NCBI RefSeq assembly: GCF_000568815.1
Contig: NZ_CP007201.1
Span: 1,641,654-1,705,653, forward strand
Source of the DNA: Sulfurospirillum multivorans DSM 12446
GTDB taxonomy: Bacteria > Campylobacterota > Campylobacteria > Campylobacterales > Sulfurospirillaceae
Length of the DNA stretch: 64,000 nt
Direction of reading: 5' to 3'
Shown: piece by piece, positions 17,941 through 27,316 of the stretch
How the letters are laid out: each line of letters starts with the position of its first letter
Position numbering within the stretch: position 1 is the stretch's first letter
Notes under the pieces: model-generated
What the model saw: only the letters and a program-made list of their open reading frames with translations
What the model was told of the DNA's origin: nothing
The model's database searches: none
Made by a program: the position numbers and the translations under genes

Positions 17941-19941
17941 TTAATGGCTGTTGAGAATGCTCAGAGTTTTTTCATATACACTGAGTTTGCCAAGTTCCGC
18001 TTTGAGTCCATTGGTCAATTGAGATTGCGATCGTAGCTCTTTGGATATGATCTGACTTTTTTCTGCCAAATTTTCCATATCGGAAGAGAGCGCGTTGCTT
18101 TTGGAGGAGACTTCTAAAAGTCCGCCACTCACACTACTCATCGTTTTGCTGATATTCTCAACTGCTTGGATGATGGTACTCACCGACACATTGGTCTCAG
18201 AGAGGCTTTTTTGCGTGCGTTCTGCAAGTTTGCGCACTTCATCGGCAACGACGGCAAAACCACGTCCATGCTCACCCGCACGCGCCGCTTCTATCGCCGC
18301 ATTGAGTGCTAGTAAATTGGTTTGATCGGCAATGTCAGAGATGACACTTAAAACAACGCGAATATCGCGGACATTGTTGGTAAGATTTTCCACTTCATGG
18401 AGAAGATTGGCATTGTCAACACTCCCTTTTTCCATGCTCGAAGCAAACACAACAAACTCTTTTTCCACCGATGAGAGTTGCGTTTCAATCGCATCGATGG
18501 CACTCACAGCATTTTGAAGCGTTGATCCCATCGTCTCAATAACAGGCATGCTCTCTTTCATTTGAGCCAACATCGCTTTGTTGATGGTATCGACCATATT
18601 TTGGCGATTGATCTTTCGTAAAAGAAAATAGCTCTTAAATCCAGCGTATTTCTGCACAAAATTATCAACATAGTCATCTTCAAAATTAGCACCTTCTACC
18701 TGATAGAAAAAGATCGCGGTCAAGGTTTGGTTGACATTGACCCCTAAAAGCTCGCCAAAGGTCGAAAAACCAGCCACAGGAATCTCATTAAAGACAGAAA
18801 GCTGATTGATCTCACGCGTATTGCACAAACGTCTTAAAATACAGTCATTGAAAATTGCGCCAATAGCTTTGGGCTTGTTATGGCAAAACTGCGCAAAGTC
18901 ATGGTTCGTGGTCTGAACAAAGTCCGTTTTTTCAAGCAAAAGAAGCTCTTCACCCGCTTCGATGTCACAGTAAAAATGAATCGTCTCATTGGGCACATCA
19001 AGCGATGCAATGGAGCGAATATAGATCTCACCATCAATTTCAATCCCAAACGTATAATTGGCAAGCTTAGCATTGAGCTCACTCGCAGAGCATCTAAAAT
19101 GGGTTGTTAACGCAGAGATGCCGCCAACACTCATATTCGTACTTCGATCGAGAAAGGCACGCACGGTACGCGTAATCGGATTGGCATCCAAAACGGTAAA
19201 CGACGTAGACGTTTTTCTAAAATTTTGACTCTTAAAAACACCAAAACGGTACTGCGGCGTGAGTTTGATAAACGTCACCACCGCATGGTGCCTTAAGGTA
19301 CGCGTTCCATCGTAAATGTAGGTATTTTGGAAATCCAGTTTACCACCCGCACTTCCACCGATAAGCAAACAAGGGAATTTCGCCACATGGTACACCGCTT
19401 CCATAAAAAAACTCTCACTCGCACTGAGTCCATCAATGAGCGTATAGCCTAGCGTATCATCCGAGCGCATTTTAAAAGGCACACGTACCTTTTTAACCTC
19501 TTCTGCAATCAAAGCAGAACGTTGCGCCGCTGTTTTGCCACTCGTTGCCATATCTTCACTTTTGAGAGGTATTGAAGCAACATACACATCACTGATCATT
19601 TCGGGAGAAAAAAGCATTAAAACAATGTTATCGCCTTCACCAGCGCCTGCCGAGGAATAGAGTGAGGGAAGGGGGTTTGTGCCACTGAGGCTACACAGTT
19701 CGCCCGCTGTTGTTGAGAGAATCAATGTTGTCTCAGGAGGAAGCGCTTGTTTGAGCTTTGAAGCAATCGCGTTAAAATCCAAAGAAGGAGAGACAAAACC
19801 TAAAACAACTTTTGGTTTAAACGAAATGGTTTTAAAAGCGGTGGAAATGGATTGTTCTTGAAGACTTAAAGTTACAATAACATGACCCGTAGATGAGGCG
19901 TTAAAGGCTGTTTGTTCGGATGGACGAAAAAAACTAAACAT
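17941..19941 (-). CDS. cytoplasmic chemoreceptor with FIST sensor domain
   Basis: A 666-residue protein without membrane helices. The first 400 residues fit FIST_N and FIST_C small-ligand sensor domains ([74 protein letters not shown]). The C-terminal 250 residues are a methyl-accepting signalling hairpin with the highly conserved tip [38 protein letters not shown]. It should sense an intracellular metabolite and control CheA. It is transcribed leftwards, and its start borders the conjugative element. Confidence 0.92.
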   Translation of the reverse strand: MFSFFRPSEQTAFNASSTGHVIVTLSLQEQSISTAFKTISFKPKVVLGFVSPSLDFNAIASKLKQALPPETTLILSTTAGELCSLSGTNPLPSLYSSAGAGEGDNIVLMLFSPEMISDVYVASIPLKSEDMATSGKTAAQRSALIAEEVKKVRVPFKMRSDDTLGYTLIDGLSASESFFMEAVYHVAKFPCLLIGGSAGGKLDFQNTYIYDGTRTLRHHAVVTFIKLTPQYRFGVFKSQNFRKTSTSFTVLDANPITRTVRAFLDRSTNMSVGGISALTTHFRCSASELNAKLANYTFGIEIDGEIYIRSIASLDVPNETIHFYCDIEAGEELLLLEKTDFVQTTNHDFAQFCHNKPKAIGAIFNDCILRRLCNTREINQLSVFNEIPVAGFSTFGELLGVNVNQTLTAIFFYQVEGANFEDDYVDNFVQKYAGFKSYFLLRKINRQNMVDTINKAMLAQMKESMPVIETMGSTLQNAVSAIDAIETQLSSVEKEFVVFASSMEKGSVDNANLLHEVENLTNNVRDIRVVLSVISDIADQTNLLALNAAIEAARAGEHGRGFAVVADEVRKLAERTQKSLSETNVSVSTIIQAVENISKTMSSVSGGLLEVSSKSNALSSDMENLAEKSQIISKELRSQSQLTNGLKAELGKLSVYEKTLSILNSH

Positions 19942-20237
19942 GGCACTTCCTTATTAGAATAACTTATGTTTTTCATAGTAAATTCATACTAACTCACCAA
20001 CCATAAAGATGTACTTAAACATCTTTTGCACACACACATTGACAAATAGACCATCTCAATTCAGTAACGATCGTTTTTATTAATTATTGAAAACTGTAAT
20101 TTTCAAAGTTAAAGCAATGTCGTCATTAATAGAAAAATCTTTAAAAAATAGCTTCAAAAACAAAATAAACACTTATTTTACCTCAAAAAATATTCATAAC
20201 CTTAAACAGACTAAAACTATCTTAAAAGGAGTTTCCC
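19942..20237. other. non-coding junction between chromosome and conjugative element
   Basis: A 296-base AT-rich stretch between the divergent chemoreceptor gene and the first gene of the conjugative block. I see no gene, no tRNA fragment and no obvious att core. A short dyad, TTGAAAA-n6-TTTTCAA (20087-20106), is present. A run AAAAGGAG supplies the ribosome-binding site for the gene at 20238. The left border of the element probably lies in or near this stretch, judged from gene content, base composition and loss of the TTACATGTAA palindrome. Confidence 0.5.
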
Positions 20238-20432
20238 ATGCATAATGGTGAGCTTAATCTTGGTGATTACAGTTCAATTGGCTTTAAAAGATTACGAAAC
20301 GTTCTACCGTTTGATTTAACACAGATTCAGCAGTGCTTTATTAAAGGTGACGTATTTGAAACGATAAACAAAAATGGTGAGTTATTAACCTACCCGGCAC
20401 GCTTTATTGTTTTAAAGAAAAAAGCATCATAA
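20238..20432 (+). CDS. small hypothetical protein
   Basis: A 64-residue protein, MHNGELNLGDYSSIGFKRLRN at the start, no membrane segment or known motif. An AAAGGAG site stands at proper distance before the ATG. It is the first gene of the conjugative block, two bases before the HD-domain gene, so they are co-transcribed. No function can be assigned. Confidence 0.5.
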   Translation: MHNGELNLGDYSSIGFKRLRNVLPFDLTQIQQCFIKGDVFETINKNGELLTYPARFIVLKKKAS

Positions 20433-20434
20433 CC

Positions 20435-21145
20435 ATGCTAGTAAAAAACAGCCTACCTGAATTTTACGTGAAACTTGCTGCAACAGTTGAAATTTTCAGA
20501 ACGATTAATAAGACAAATGAAAGTCTTGAGAAATCCATTGTGGACGCAATCCCCGTAATCCAAGAAAAAGACTTAGATCCAATTAGAAAAAATGGATTAG
20601 ACGATTATCAAGATTACATTCTGTCTCGAATTAAAACAGAGGAGTTCTCAAATCTTGCAAAATATCTAATGCTCTGTATGCATGAGTTCAATTTTAAAGG
20701 AGTTTCAAGTGTTCCAAATAATACGACTCTTATTTCTGAATTCTCCGCTCTCTCTGATTATGAGATTCTTTCTAAGACTAATTTACATAATCATACGTTG
20801 AATTGCGCATTATGCTCTTTTGAGATATGCAAAGATCAACCGCAAGTCATTAAGGACATCGTTGTCAATATCTGCTTACTGCACGATTTTGGTAAATCTC
20901 CAATTGTGCAAAAACGATTTAAAGACAAAAATGAAAGACACGATCAAACCAGTGCTAGATTTGCGATTGATGTCTTAGAAAAATTTGGACTCTCAGAAGA
21001 ACTCAAAAAAATAATCTACACAACACTTTTTAATCATCACAGTGAAGAGAAAAACAAAGAACAAACTATTTATTCACCATTCCTAATTCAATCTGATATT
21101 GCAGCTAGAACTATTGAAAAAAGATTTTCAAAGGCTAAGCGATGA
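20435..21145 (+). CDS. HD-domain protein
   Basis: A 236-residue protein. The C-terminal half carries an HD metal-dependent phosphohydrolase signature: NLHNHTLNCALCSFEI, then NICLLHDFGKSP and a later NHHSEEKN. HD proteins hydrolyse phosphate esters, including nucleotides. MOB-H relaxases of some integrative elements also carry an HD site in this sequence style, but this protein is far shorter than the roughly 700 residues of SXT-type TraI and lacks its C-terminal part. It overlaps the next gene by 4 bases. HD assignment is firm; role in transfer is a guess from position. Confidence 0.7.
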   Translation: MLVKNSLPEFYVKLAATVEIFRTINKTNESLEKSIVDAIPVIQEKDLDPIRKNGLDDYQDYILSRIKTEEFSNLAKYLMLCMHEFNFKGVSSVPNNTTLISEFSALSDYEILSKTNLHNHTLNCALCSFEICKDQPQVIKDIVVNICLLHDFGKSPIVQKRFKDKNERHDQTSARFAIDVLEKFGLSEELKKIIYTTLFNHHSEEKNKEQTIYSPFLIQSDIAARTIEKRFSKAKR

Positions 21146-21687
21146 CAGCAAAAGGGCACATGTTATTAGCTTCAACCATAACGTTTGGCGCATTAACTTA
21201 TGTTAAACAGCACTACCCTATTTACTCGCCCTCCTCACTTGTATCTGTTGTGATAATCCTAAGCGGAATAATTGTTGGCTCAATCTTTCCAGATATTGAC
21301 GAAGATGAAAGCTATATTGGGAATAAGTTGAAGCTATTCAGTGTTGTTATATCGTCTCTTTTCAAGCATAGAACGTTTACGCACTATCTCATAACCCCGA
21401 TACTTTGCCTAACTTTAACATATTTTTTTGTGGAACCCCATAGTTATACCCAACTTTTCTTTTACTCTTTTAGCATCGGTATTTTGATGCATGATTTAGG
21501 TGATATGTTAACCAACGGAGGAATTAGAGGATTTTTCTTCCCCCTCTTCCCAAATACGCGTATTGCATTGCTTCCTTCATTTTTGCGATTCGGAACATTC
21601 AGTTTAACGGAATATGTATTTATTGGGCTTATTCTGTTTCCATCACACACATATTTAGTACTCCATTATTTCAACATAATCCGATGA
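21142..21687 (+). CDS. YdjM-like membrane-bound metal-dependent hydrolase (DUF457)
   Basis: A 181-residue inner-membrane protein with about four helices. The family signature is complete: GHMLLASTITFGA near the start, IVGSIFPDIDEDESYIGN, and HRTFTHYLITPI; the DID and HRxxTH blocks form the likely metal site. The family includes E. coli YdjM and is predicted to hydrolyse an unknown substrate at the membrane. It overlaps genes on both sides by 4 bases. Confidence 0.82.
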   Translation: MTAKGHMLLASTITFGALTYVKQHYPIYSPSSLVSVVIILSGIIVGSIFPDIDEDESYIGNKLKLFSVVISSLFKHRTFTHYLITPILCLTLTYFFVEPHSYTQLFFYSFSIGILMHDLGDMLTNGGIRGFFFPLFPNTRIALLPSFLRFGTFSLTEYVFIGLILFPSHTYLVLHYFNIIR

Positions 21688-21926
21688 AACATCTTGCCAA
21701 TCCTGAATCAAACCTACTTTTTACGGCAGTTATTCTAGTGGAGTCTGCCATGAATAAATTGCAAAAAAAGTTCGAGGACAGCGAAATAAGTCCAGAAAAT
21801 TACATTGCAACTAGAAAAAAGATTCTTAGTTTGGTTCAAGAGTGTTCTGAATCAATAGAACATGAATGCATGAAAAACGTATCTAAAAAACCTCATTTAA
21901 ACAGAGTAAAGGCTAATAATGAATAG
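21684..21926 (+). CDS. small helical hypothetical protein
   Basis: An 80-residue helical protein with no signal peptide (MNKLQKKFEDSEISPENYIATRKKILSLVQECSESIE). It overlaps the upstream gene by 4 bases and the downstream membrane-protein gene by 8. Family not recognised. Confidence 0.5.
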   Translation: MKHLANPESNLLFTAVILVESAMNKLQKKFEDSEISPENYIATRKKILSLVQECSESIEHECMKNVSKKPHLNRVKANNE

Positions 21927-22821
21927 TTCTGGCGGACATACAAACGACAATAGCACACATCAATATTCCGGTGGTCACAATATTGCTCAATCACAACAAA
22001 ATATTTTTTCAGGATCAGACCAAAGAAATGTACCGAAAGACCCACATCATTACTGGAAAGAAACACTTGGTGATAAAAGCAGTCAACGAGAGAACTCATG
22101 GTTTAAAGATTTCATGTTGCATTGGTCAATTCAAATGCTTGAGCAACAACTACAGCAGGTTGCATCATCAAAAGTTGATTTTGTAGCAAACACAAGTGCT
22201 TTGATAACTGATGTTGATTTTAGATGGCTCGGTATTAGGAATTTACGAACAATATACATTTCAGTCCTATCTCTAATAGTTGGTATCGCCCTCTTCCTTG
22301 GTATCTCGCTTTTTACGAAAAGTATCTTAAGTGCCTACTGTGCTTTATTGTTTGTGCTCTCACATAGTTTCTTTCCAGGGTATATCACATTCAGGATGAG
22401 AAAGTTTATTTTGGGTCCTGCGAAAACCAAAAGATACGCTGACATTTTGAGAAAAAGTTGGATGGTTTTTGAATTAGTCTACATTGCCACTACGGTATTA
22501 GTTTATTGGTCAATAAGCGCAATAAATTGGATAATCGTAAAACAACAAACACTTCAATTGCTTGAATCACACAAAGTACTCAAAAGGCTTCTTTATCGTT
22601 TTATTGAACCCTTGCCTATTGACAAATTAGATTTCATTTTAAGTCATCTTCTTAACGGGTTATTGCTTGCAGGAATTTTTTATATTTTGATGGTCTTTTT
22701 GGTCAATAAAAGAGCCAAACAAGAACAAAAAAGAATTCATCGTGCTGTAGATAAAGAGCATTTGAGACCTGCTGAAATCGTGCGAAAAATGGCAAGTGAA
22801 GACCAAGGTGCGACACTATGA
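21919..22821 (+). CDS. hypothetical polytopic membrane protein
   Basis: A 300-residue protein. The first 40 residues are polar and Gly/Ser/His/Gln-rich (SSGGHTNDNSTHQYSGGHN). Four hydrophobic stretches follow at about 110-130, 133-150, 185-205 and 250-275, and the tail is basic and helical. No known family is recognised; position beside the T4SS genes suggests a role in transfer or surface exclusion, without direct evidence. Confidence 0.5.
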   Translation: MNSSGGHTNDNSTHQYSGGHNIAQSQQNIFSGSDQRNVPKDPHHYWKETLGDKSSQRENSWFKDFMLHWSIQMLEQQLQQVASSKVDFVANTSALITDVDFRWLGIRNLRTIYISVLSLIVGIALFLGISLFTKSILSAYCALLFVLSHSFFPGYITFRMRKFILGPAKTKRYADILRKSWMVFELVYIATTVLVYWSISAINWIIVKQQTLQLLESHKVLKRLLYRFIEPLPIDKLDFILSHLLNGLLLAGIFYILMVFLVNKRAKQEQKRIHRAVDKEHLRPAEIVRKMASEDQGATL

Positions 22822-22897
22822 TTACGCTAAGAAACGTTCTTAAACCTCCATAAAAAAGCACTAGCAAAAAAAATTCAATATAAAAAAAGGAGCACTC

Positions 22898-23227
22898 ATG
22901 GTTAAAGTCGTTACCAATACGGATGGATACCAAGTAATTGGACATGTTGCCGTCAACAAATTAGCGCAACCAAATCTGGTCAAGCTAAGTGTAAAAATAA
23001 AAGAGTTGTTTGGTCGTTTAAACGGTACCACGAGAGAAATGTACCAAGGTCATATTGACGATGCAAACCAAAAGGCAGATGAAGCGTTTGACAAACAATT
23101 GAAAGATATGGGTGCTGATGCAGTCACACAGATTCGCACAAATACACAAATGTTTGAAATCAGAAGTGATGTTTACATTCTTTCTACGATTGAAGCTGTC
23201 GCTTTAAAAGAAACCAAAGTGGAGTAG
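22898..23227 (+). CDS. YbjQ-like heavy-metal-binding-domain protein
   Basis: A 109-residue protein. The C-terminal half (DDANQKADEAFDKQLKDMGADAVTQIRTNTQMFEI) follows the YbjQ pattern of a long helix rich in Ala, then LGADAVxxI and a beta strand. YbjQ-type proteins form beta-barrel pentamers of unknown role. AAAAAAGGAG precedes the ATG. It is three bases before the pilin gene. Confidence 0.55.
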   Translation: MVKVVTNTDGYQVIGHVAVNKLAQPNLVKLSVKIKELFGRLNGTTREMYQGHIDDANQKADEAFDKQLKDMGADAVTQIRTNTQMFEIRSDVYILSTIEAVALKETKVE

Positions 23228-23230
23228 CTA

Positions 23231-23590
23231 ATGAGCACATCATGTATTTACAGACCAAATTCTTTAACACCGGCAGAAGAGTATAAAAAAATTTTAAATG
23301 TGACAGTTTTGGTTTTTGGAATCGTCGCATTGATTCTTTTTGCACCCATTGATCTTGTTGCGGCTGACCCATTAGAAAGTCTCAAAAGTATTTTCAAACA
23401 AGAGGCTTCTGATCATGCCTTCCCAGTAATCATCATGTGGCTACTCATTGCGGGTATTGTTGCTTCCGTGATTATGTCACGTTGGCTTCCATTTATTTTT
23501 GCGATTATTGGATGTGTTGTTATCGGTGTTGCCCCAGAGGTATCCGATGCCTTCACTTCAACAAACATCAAACCAGCAGCAGGTTGGTAA
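23231..23590 (+). CDS. conjugative pilin-like protein (TraA/VirB2 type)
   Basis: A 119-residue protein very close to F TraA propilin in size and layout: a long leader with a hydrophobic core (VTVLVFGIVALILFAP) ending in DLVAA at residues 41-45, a probable signal-peptidase site; then a short polar segment, a helix (AFPVIIMWLLIAGIVASVIM), two basic/aromatic residues and a second helix (LPFIFAIIGCVVIGVA). It is followed by traL and traE as in F-type systems. No primary sequence signature is strong, so the call is from topology and position. Confidence 0.65.
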   Translation: MSTSCIYRPNSLTPAEEYKKILNVTVLVFGIVALILFAPIDLVAADPLESLKSIFKQEASDHAFPVIIMWLLIAGIVASVIMSRWLPFIFAIIGCVVIGVAPEVSDAFTSTNIKPAAGW

Positions 23591-23634
23591 AACAAGGGTG
23601 GTTAACACCCTTGTTTATTATCTAGGAGGATCAA

Positions 23635-23991
23635 ATGCGACATAAACGAGTACAGTTTTTAAGGCATTTTAACGACTTTAGAATGCTCTCAATGTTTACT
23701 ATTGATGTGGTAGGTATAACACTCTTCGTATTTGTTGCATTTTACTCTGTATTAACATTTGGTGGAATACCTATTTTGCTTCTAATGCCTTCCTCTATGG
23801 CTGTGACTTGGGTTGTTGTTTATGTTTACGTAAAAGCAAAAAAGAATTCATCTAAAGGTTATTTAAGACATTGGTTATTCAATAAAGGGCTATACCAACT
23901 TCATCATGATGAAGAAAAATGGCCTGAATTAAAACACGCAGATACTAAAAATTATCTTCCTCATGGAAGTGATAAATTTTTTGCTGATTAG
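23635..23991 (+). CDS. traL: TraL-family conjugation protein
   Basis: A 118-residue inner-membrane protein with two helices (TIDVVGITLFVFVAFYSVL, IPILLLMPSSMAVTWVVVYVYV) followed by the family motif KGYLRHWLFNKGLY and a polar tail ending YLPHG. TraL is a small pilus-assembly component of F-type T4SS, equivalent to VirB3. AGGAGG precedes the ATG at 23635. It lies between pilin and traE in the canonical order. Confidence 0.8.
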   Translation: MRHKRVQFLRHFNDFRMLSMFTIDVVGITLFVFVAFYSVLTFGGIPILLLMPSSMAVTWVVVYVYVKAKKNSSKGYLRHWLFNKGLYQLHHDEEKWPELKHADTKNYLPHGSDKFFAD

Positions 23992-24003
23992 AGAGGAGGA
24001 GAA

Positions 24004-24615
24004 ATGAAAAATTGGTTTATCATAAAAGCTGGAACTGATTACGAAGACATCAATTCAGCATTAATTGAAGTCAACGAAATACTATGGAAAACATGTATCT
24101 TTTTTATCATCGTAATTATCGCACTTGTCATTGGATACTTAAATTTAAAAGATACCGTCACTGTAAATGTTGAAATGCCGTCAACTATTTATCAATCCAA
24201 AGATCTCACAATTAGACGTGGGCTTAACTGGGCAGACGCTTCATACTATGATGTTTGGGGTAGATACTTAGCAGATGAAATGACCAACTTTGAGGCAGGA
24301 GATATAGCACACAAATACGCAATTTTACAAAAAATGATGCGCCCCTCTCTTGCAATTAAAAAAGATGCCCAAATCCAAGAATTTGTAAAAAATATCGTTA
24401 CCAACAAGATCAAACAAACGTTCACAATTATGCAAGCATCTGAACCACAGGAACTTGAGAAAAATAAATTCAGACTAATCTATAACGGCATTTCTCAGAT
24501 ATCAATCGGTACTAAGACTATGCCCAAAAAAGAATGTCATTTTGCGGTTGATTTAAAAATATACGATGATGGAGTTTTATATGTTGAAGATTTCGGCACT
24601 AACTGCTTACAGTAG
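24004..24615 (+). CDS. traE: TraE-family conjugation protein (VirB5/8-like)
   Basis: A 203-residue protein with one N-terminal membrane helix (TCIFFIIVIIALVIGYLNL) and a periplasmic domain. Blocks such as DLTIRRGLNWADASYYDVWGRYLADEMTNF and KAGTDYEDINSALIEVNE match TraE of F-type systems. It is an inner-membrane core component. AGGAGGAG stands just before the ATG, a strong site. traK begins 35 bases inside its 3' end. Confidence 0.88.
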   Translation: MKNWFIIKAGTDYEDINSALIEVNEILWKTCIFFIIVIIALVIGYLNLKDTVTVNVEMPSTIYQSKDLTIRRGLNWADASYYDVWGRYLADEMTNFEAGDIAHKYAILQKMMRPSLAIKKDAQIQEFVKNIVTNKIKQTFTIMQASEPQELEKNKFRLIYNGISQISIGTKTMPKKECHFAVDLKIYDDGVLYVEDFGTNCLQ

Positions 24616-25468
24616 CATTATCGCTCTTGCTTTGATAACAAGTCAAGCTCAGGCTAAGGACATCCCTATTGTGCGTAAAATCACTTTTTTGCTCCCTCTA
24701 AAAGAGTTTAGCACTATTGAGTTTCCTTTTGAAATAAAAAGCCATGATTTTACGCCATTTGTATCTTTATCATCTGCTAGTGCGAATAAAGATGGTTTGA
24801 CTGACAATCATTCTTCAAGCGAATCTCAGGATTACGCATTACCAAGCCTTGATGATAAAAAAAATCCTATGCAGGCAACACCAAATGGGCTAAAGCAAAC
24901 TTCTTCCACGCCACCATTGCCACCTATGAATGGCAATAAAAAACCGATCGAATGGCAAAAAGGAGGAAATTTTTTCAAATTCTATCCTCGCAAAGTCGGT
25001 GAAACGCAACTGATTGTTTTTGGATACGAAAAATACCCCATTATTATCAACTTAAGTGTTGTAGAAAATAAAGATGATGTGCAGGATAGTGTTTACAAAT
25101 TTGTAGATTATGAAGCAAAAAAAGATGTTGCTCAAAAATTTGAGTCAACCAATCATGATAAAGTCGTTGTAGGTATCACGAAATCACTTTACAACAATGA
25201 GCCCCCAAAGGGATACGAGGTTATATCAAAGCAAGGCGAATTTACGAGTCAAGGGTTGCATTTTCGTTTAATAAAAGAATTCCAAGGCAAGAATTATTCA
25301 GGTGTCGAATACATTATGCAAAATACAACAAAAGACACGATCAATACTGATGCAGGAATCTTTAAAGGACAAAAAGGAATCTATGGTATTACCTTTGTCC
25401 ACGACATCTTAGAACCAGGAAGAAGCACGCGCTTATTCATCGTGAAACAAAGGGGAGCAGATGATTAA
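24581..25468 (+). CDS. traK: TraK-family secretin-like conjugation protein
   Basis: About 295 residues with a signal peptide (LKISALTAYSSIIALALITSQAQA, cleaved after AQA). The C-terminal half resembles TraK/VirB9: KVGETQLIVFGYEKYPIIINLSV and a beta-rich domain. A central proline/serine segment around residues 90-130 is a low-complexity insert. Start at 24581 follows GGAG by six bases; the upstream ATG at 24566 is not preferred. It forms the outer-membrane core ring with TraV and TraB. Confidence 0.78.
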   Translation: MLKISALTAYSSIIALALITSQAQAKDIPIVRKITFLLPLKEFSTIEFPFEIKSHDFTPFVSLSSASANKDGLTDNHSSSESQDYALPSLDDKKNPMQATPNGLKQTSSTPPLPPMNGNKKPIEWQKGGNFFKFYPRKVGETQLIVFGYEKYPIIINLSVVENKDDVQDSVYKFVDYEAKKDVAQKFESTNHDKVVVGITKSLYNNEPPKGYEVISKQGEFTSQGLHFRLIKEFQGKNYSGVEYIMQNTTKDTINTDAGIFKGQKGIYGITFVHDILEPGRSTRLFIVKQRGADD

Positions 25469-27083
25469 TCCCTTCAAAAAAGGTTCTATCTATGATCGAG
25501 ATGTAGATGAAAATACTTTACCTAATGCAGATCCCGATCAAACAAAAAATTCTTTAATGAACTTCACAGATAAGGCATTAGAATTATTAAAAAAACTGAA
25601 TAAATTCTCTGTTCCAAATGACCAAAATAAAAATTCTGAAATGGATGCTTTAGCTGAATTATCTACGCTTGATCAAAAAGTGAGTGACATTAGAAAAAAA
25701 ACATTACAAAGAATTTTTGGTGTCATGATGTTTCTTTCCTTTGGCCTTTTCCTTATTTTTGTATTTGCCAAATGGGGCTTATTCATGTGGCGTGATTCTA
25801 AACGACCAGAGGTAGAAACCAAAGTTCAAGAACTCAAACTTGAAGTCAATCCATTAAATAAATGGCAAGAGATCAAAGATCAGCAAATTAATCAATTAGG
25901 TGAAGATATTAAAAAAGTCGAAGCTAACGTTGATAAAAAAATGAATGAAGTGCAAAACACCATTTCTTCAGAACTTAATGATACAAAAGCCAGTGTGACA
26001 CAAAGTCTTGTGGTTTTACAAGAGGCAAATAAGCAAACCATAACTGATGCCCTCTCTGATATTAAAAATGAGATTAAGAGCATCGGTGATGATGCAAAAC
26101 AATATACCGATCAAAAAAACTTAACAATTTCAGAAAAAATTGCTCAAATTGAATCAAGAAAAAAAGACACTAATACCTCTTCTTTAGACTACAGCAAACT
26201 ATCTCTCCCTCCACTTCCACAAATGGAGGGGAAACAAGGAGATATGTCACCAAGTCAAATACAACAAAAATTAGCTCAAATCAATCAGAAGCCTCAATAT
26301 GTCGAGGATGATATCAACGACAATTCTGCACCTCTTAATTTTTCTACAATGACAATAGAAGACAATAATACCACTATTGTTATGCCAAAAATGACCATGA
26401 TGGCTGGTGTACAAAGAGCGACACTTGTCGCTGGTGCAGATGTTCCAACACTTCAAAAAGGAAATGATCTAACCCGTGTTGTGTGGCTTTCAACTTCTGG
26501 TGAAATGCTTATATCAAATGGTCACACTGCAAATATCAGAGAGTGTATTCTTCAAGCCGCTGCAACGGGAAATTTTGCTACGTCTAGTGCAGATATTAGA
26601 CTTACTAAAATTTCTTGTTCTGCATTAGATAATGATGGAAAATATTACAAACTTGTCGGCAATGTAAAAGGTTGGGTCAATGGAGAAACAGGCAAACAAG
26701 GATTAAAAGGTCGCCTTGTAACGAAAGAAGGTGAACTTATTGAAAAAGCAGTACCTTTAGCAATACTAGAAGGCGCGATTAAAGCATTAGAAAACTCAAC
26801 GAAAAGCAGTAGCACTGTTTACACTTATCCTGGTGCAACATCCACTACTACAGCAGATAATTTAAAAGATTCATTCACAGAAGGAACCACTAAAACTGCA
26901 TCAACAACGCTTGATAAATTTAGTGATTATTATTTAATGATCTTGGAACAACTCAACCCAACAATTGAATTAAAAGCAGGTAGAGAAGTCTCAATATGGT
27001 TTGAAGGTGGTGAACAATTAACCATGGAAGAATACACACCACTTGATGTTGATTATTTTGAACACAAAGGATTTGAGCAATGA
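25461..27083 (+). CDS. traB: TraB-family scaffold protein (VirB10-like)
   Basis: A 540-residue protein: cytosolic N terminus, membrane helix (FGVMMFLSFGLFLIFVFAKWGLFMW at about 85-110), long coiled coil (ELKLEVNPLNKWQEIKDQQINQLGEDIKKVEANV and on), a Pro-rich stretch (LSLPPLPQMEG) and a C-terminal VirB10-type beta domain (RATLVAGADVPTLQ...GWVNGETGKQGLKGRLVTKEG). This spans the envelope and joins inner and outer membrane rings. It overlaps traK by 8 bases. Confidence 0.88.
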   Translation: MINPFKKGSIYDRDVDENTLPNADPDQTKNSLMNFTDKALELLKKLNKFSVPNDQNKNSEMDALAELSTLDQKVSDIRKKTLQRIFGVMMFLSFGLFLIFVFAKWGLFMWRDSKRPEVETKVQELKLEVNPLNKWQEIKDQQINQLGEDIKKVEANVDKKMNEVQNTISSELNDTKASVTQSLVVLQEANKQTITDALSDIKNEIKSIGDDAKQYTDQKNLTISEKIAQIESRKKDTNTSSLDYSKLSLPPLPQMEGKQGDMSPSQIQQKLAQINQKPQYVEDDINDNSAPLNFSTMTIEDNNTTIVMPKMTMMAGVQRATLVAGADVPTLQKGNDLTRVVWLSTSGEMLISNGHTANIRECILQAAATGNFATSSADIRLTKISCSALDNDGKYYKLVGNVKGWVNGETGKQGLKGRLVTKEGELIEKAVPLAILEGAIKALENSTKSSSTVYTYPGATSTTTADNLKDSFTEGTTKTASTTLDKFSDYYLMILEQLNPTIELKAGREVSIWFEGGEQLTMEEYTPLDVDYFEHKGFEQ

Positions 27084-27316
27084 AAAAAATCTATTTAACT
27101 CTGTTATTTATCCCTTTACTTTTTACAGGCTGTATCGGAAAGATAATCAACATTGGTGAAGAAAAAGGCTACTGCGAAGAGAACGGATGCGATTACTCCG
27201 ACGCAGGTATTTGTGGTGACGCATATTTACTCTTTAAAAATAAGAAAAAGGTTGCATCGACAGCTTACCAAAATATTCAATGTGATTGTGCAGGAGAATT
27301 TGATGTCAAAAAATAA
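27080..27316 (+). CDS. small cysteine-rich lipoprotein
   Basis: A 78-residue protein with a lipoprotein signal, LFTGC, cleaved before Cys17, and about seven further cysteines (GYCEENGCDYSDAGICGDAYLLF; QCDCAGEF). It lies between traB and the TraV-like gene, with a 4-base overlap upstream and 14 downstream. Its paired cysteines suggest disulphides in the periplasm. F-type systems have one TraV lipoprotein here; this may be an extra or split partner. Confidence 0.7.
   Translation: MKKIYLTLLFIPLLFTGCIGKIINIGEEKGYCEENGCDYSDAGICGDAYLLFKNKKKVASTAYQNIQCDCAGEFDVKK

Noticed and set aside
20435..21145. Full MOB-H relaxase
   Set aside because: Only the HD signature is present; the length is a third of known MOB-H relaxases.
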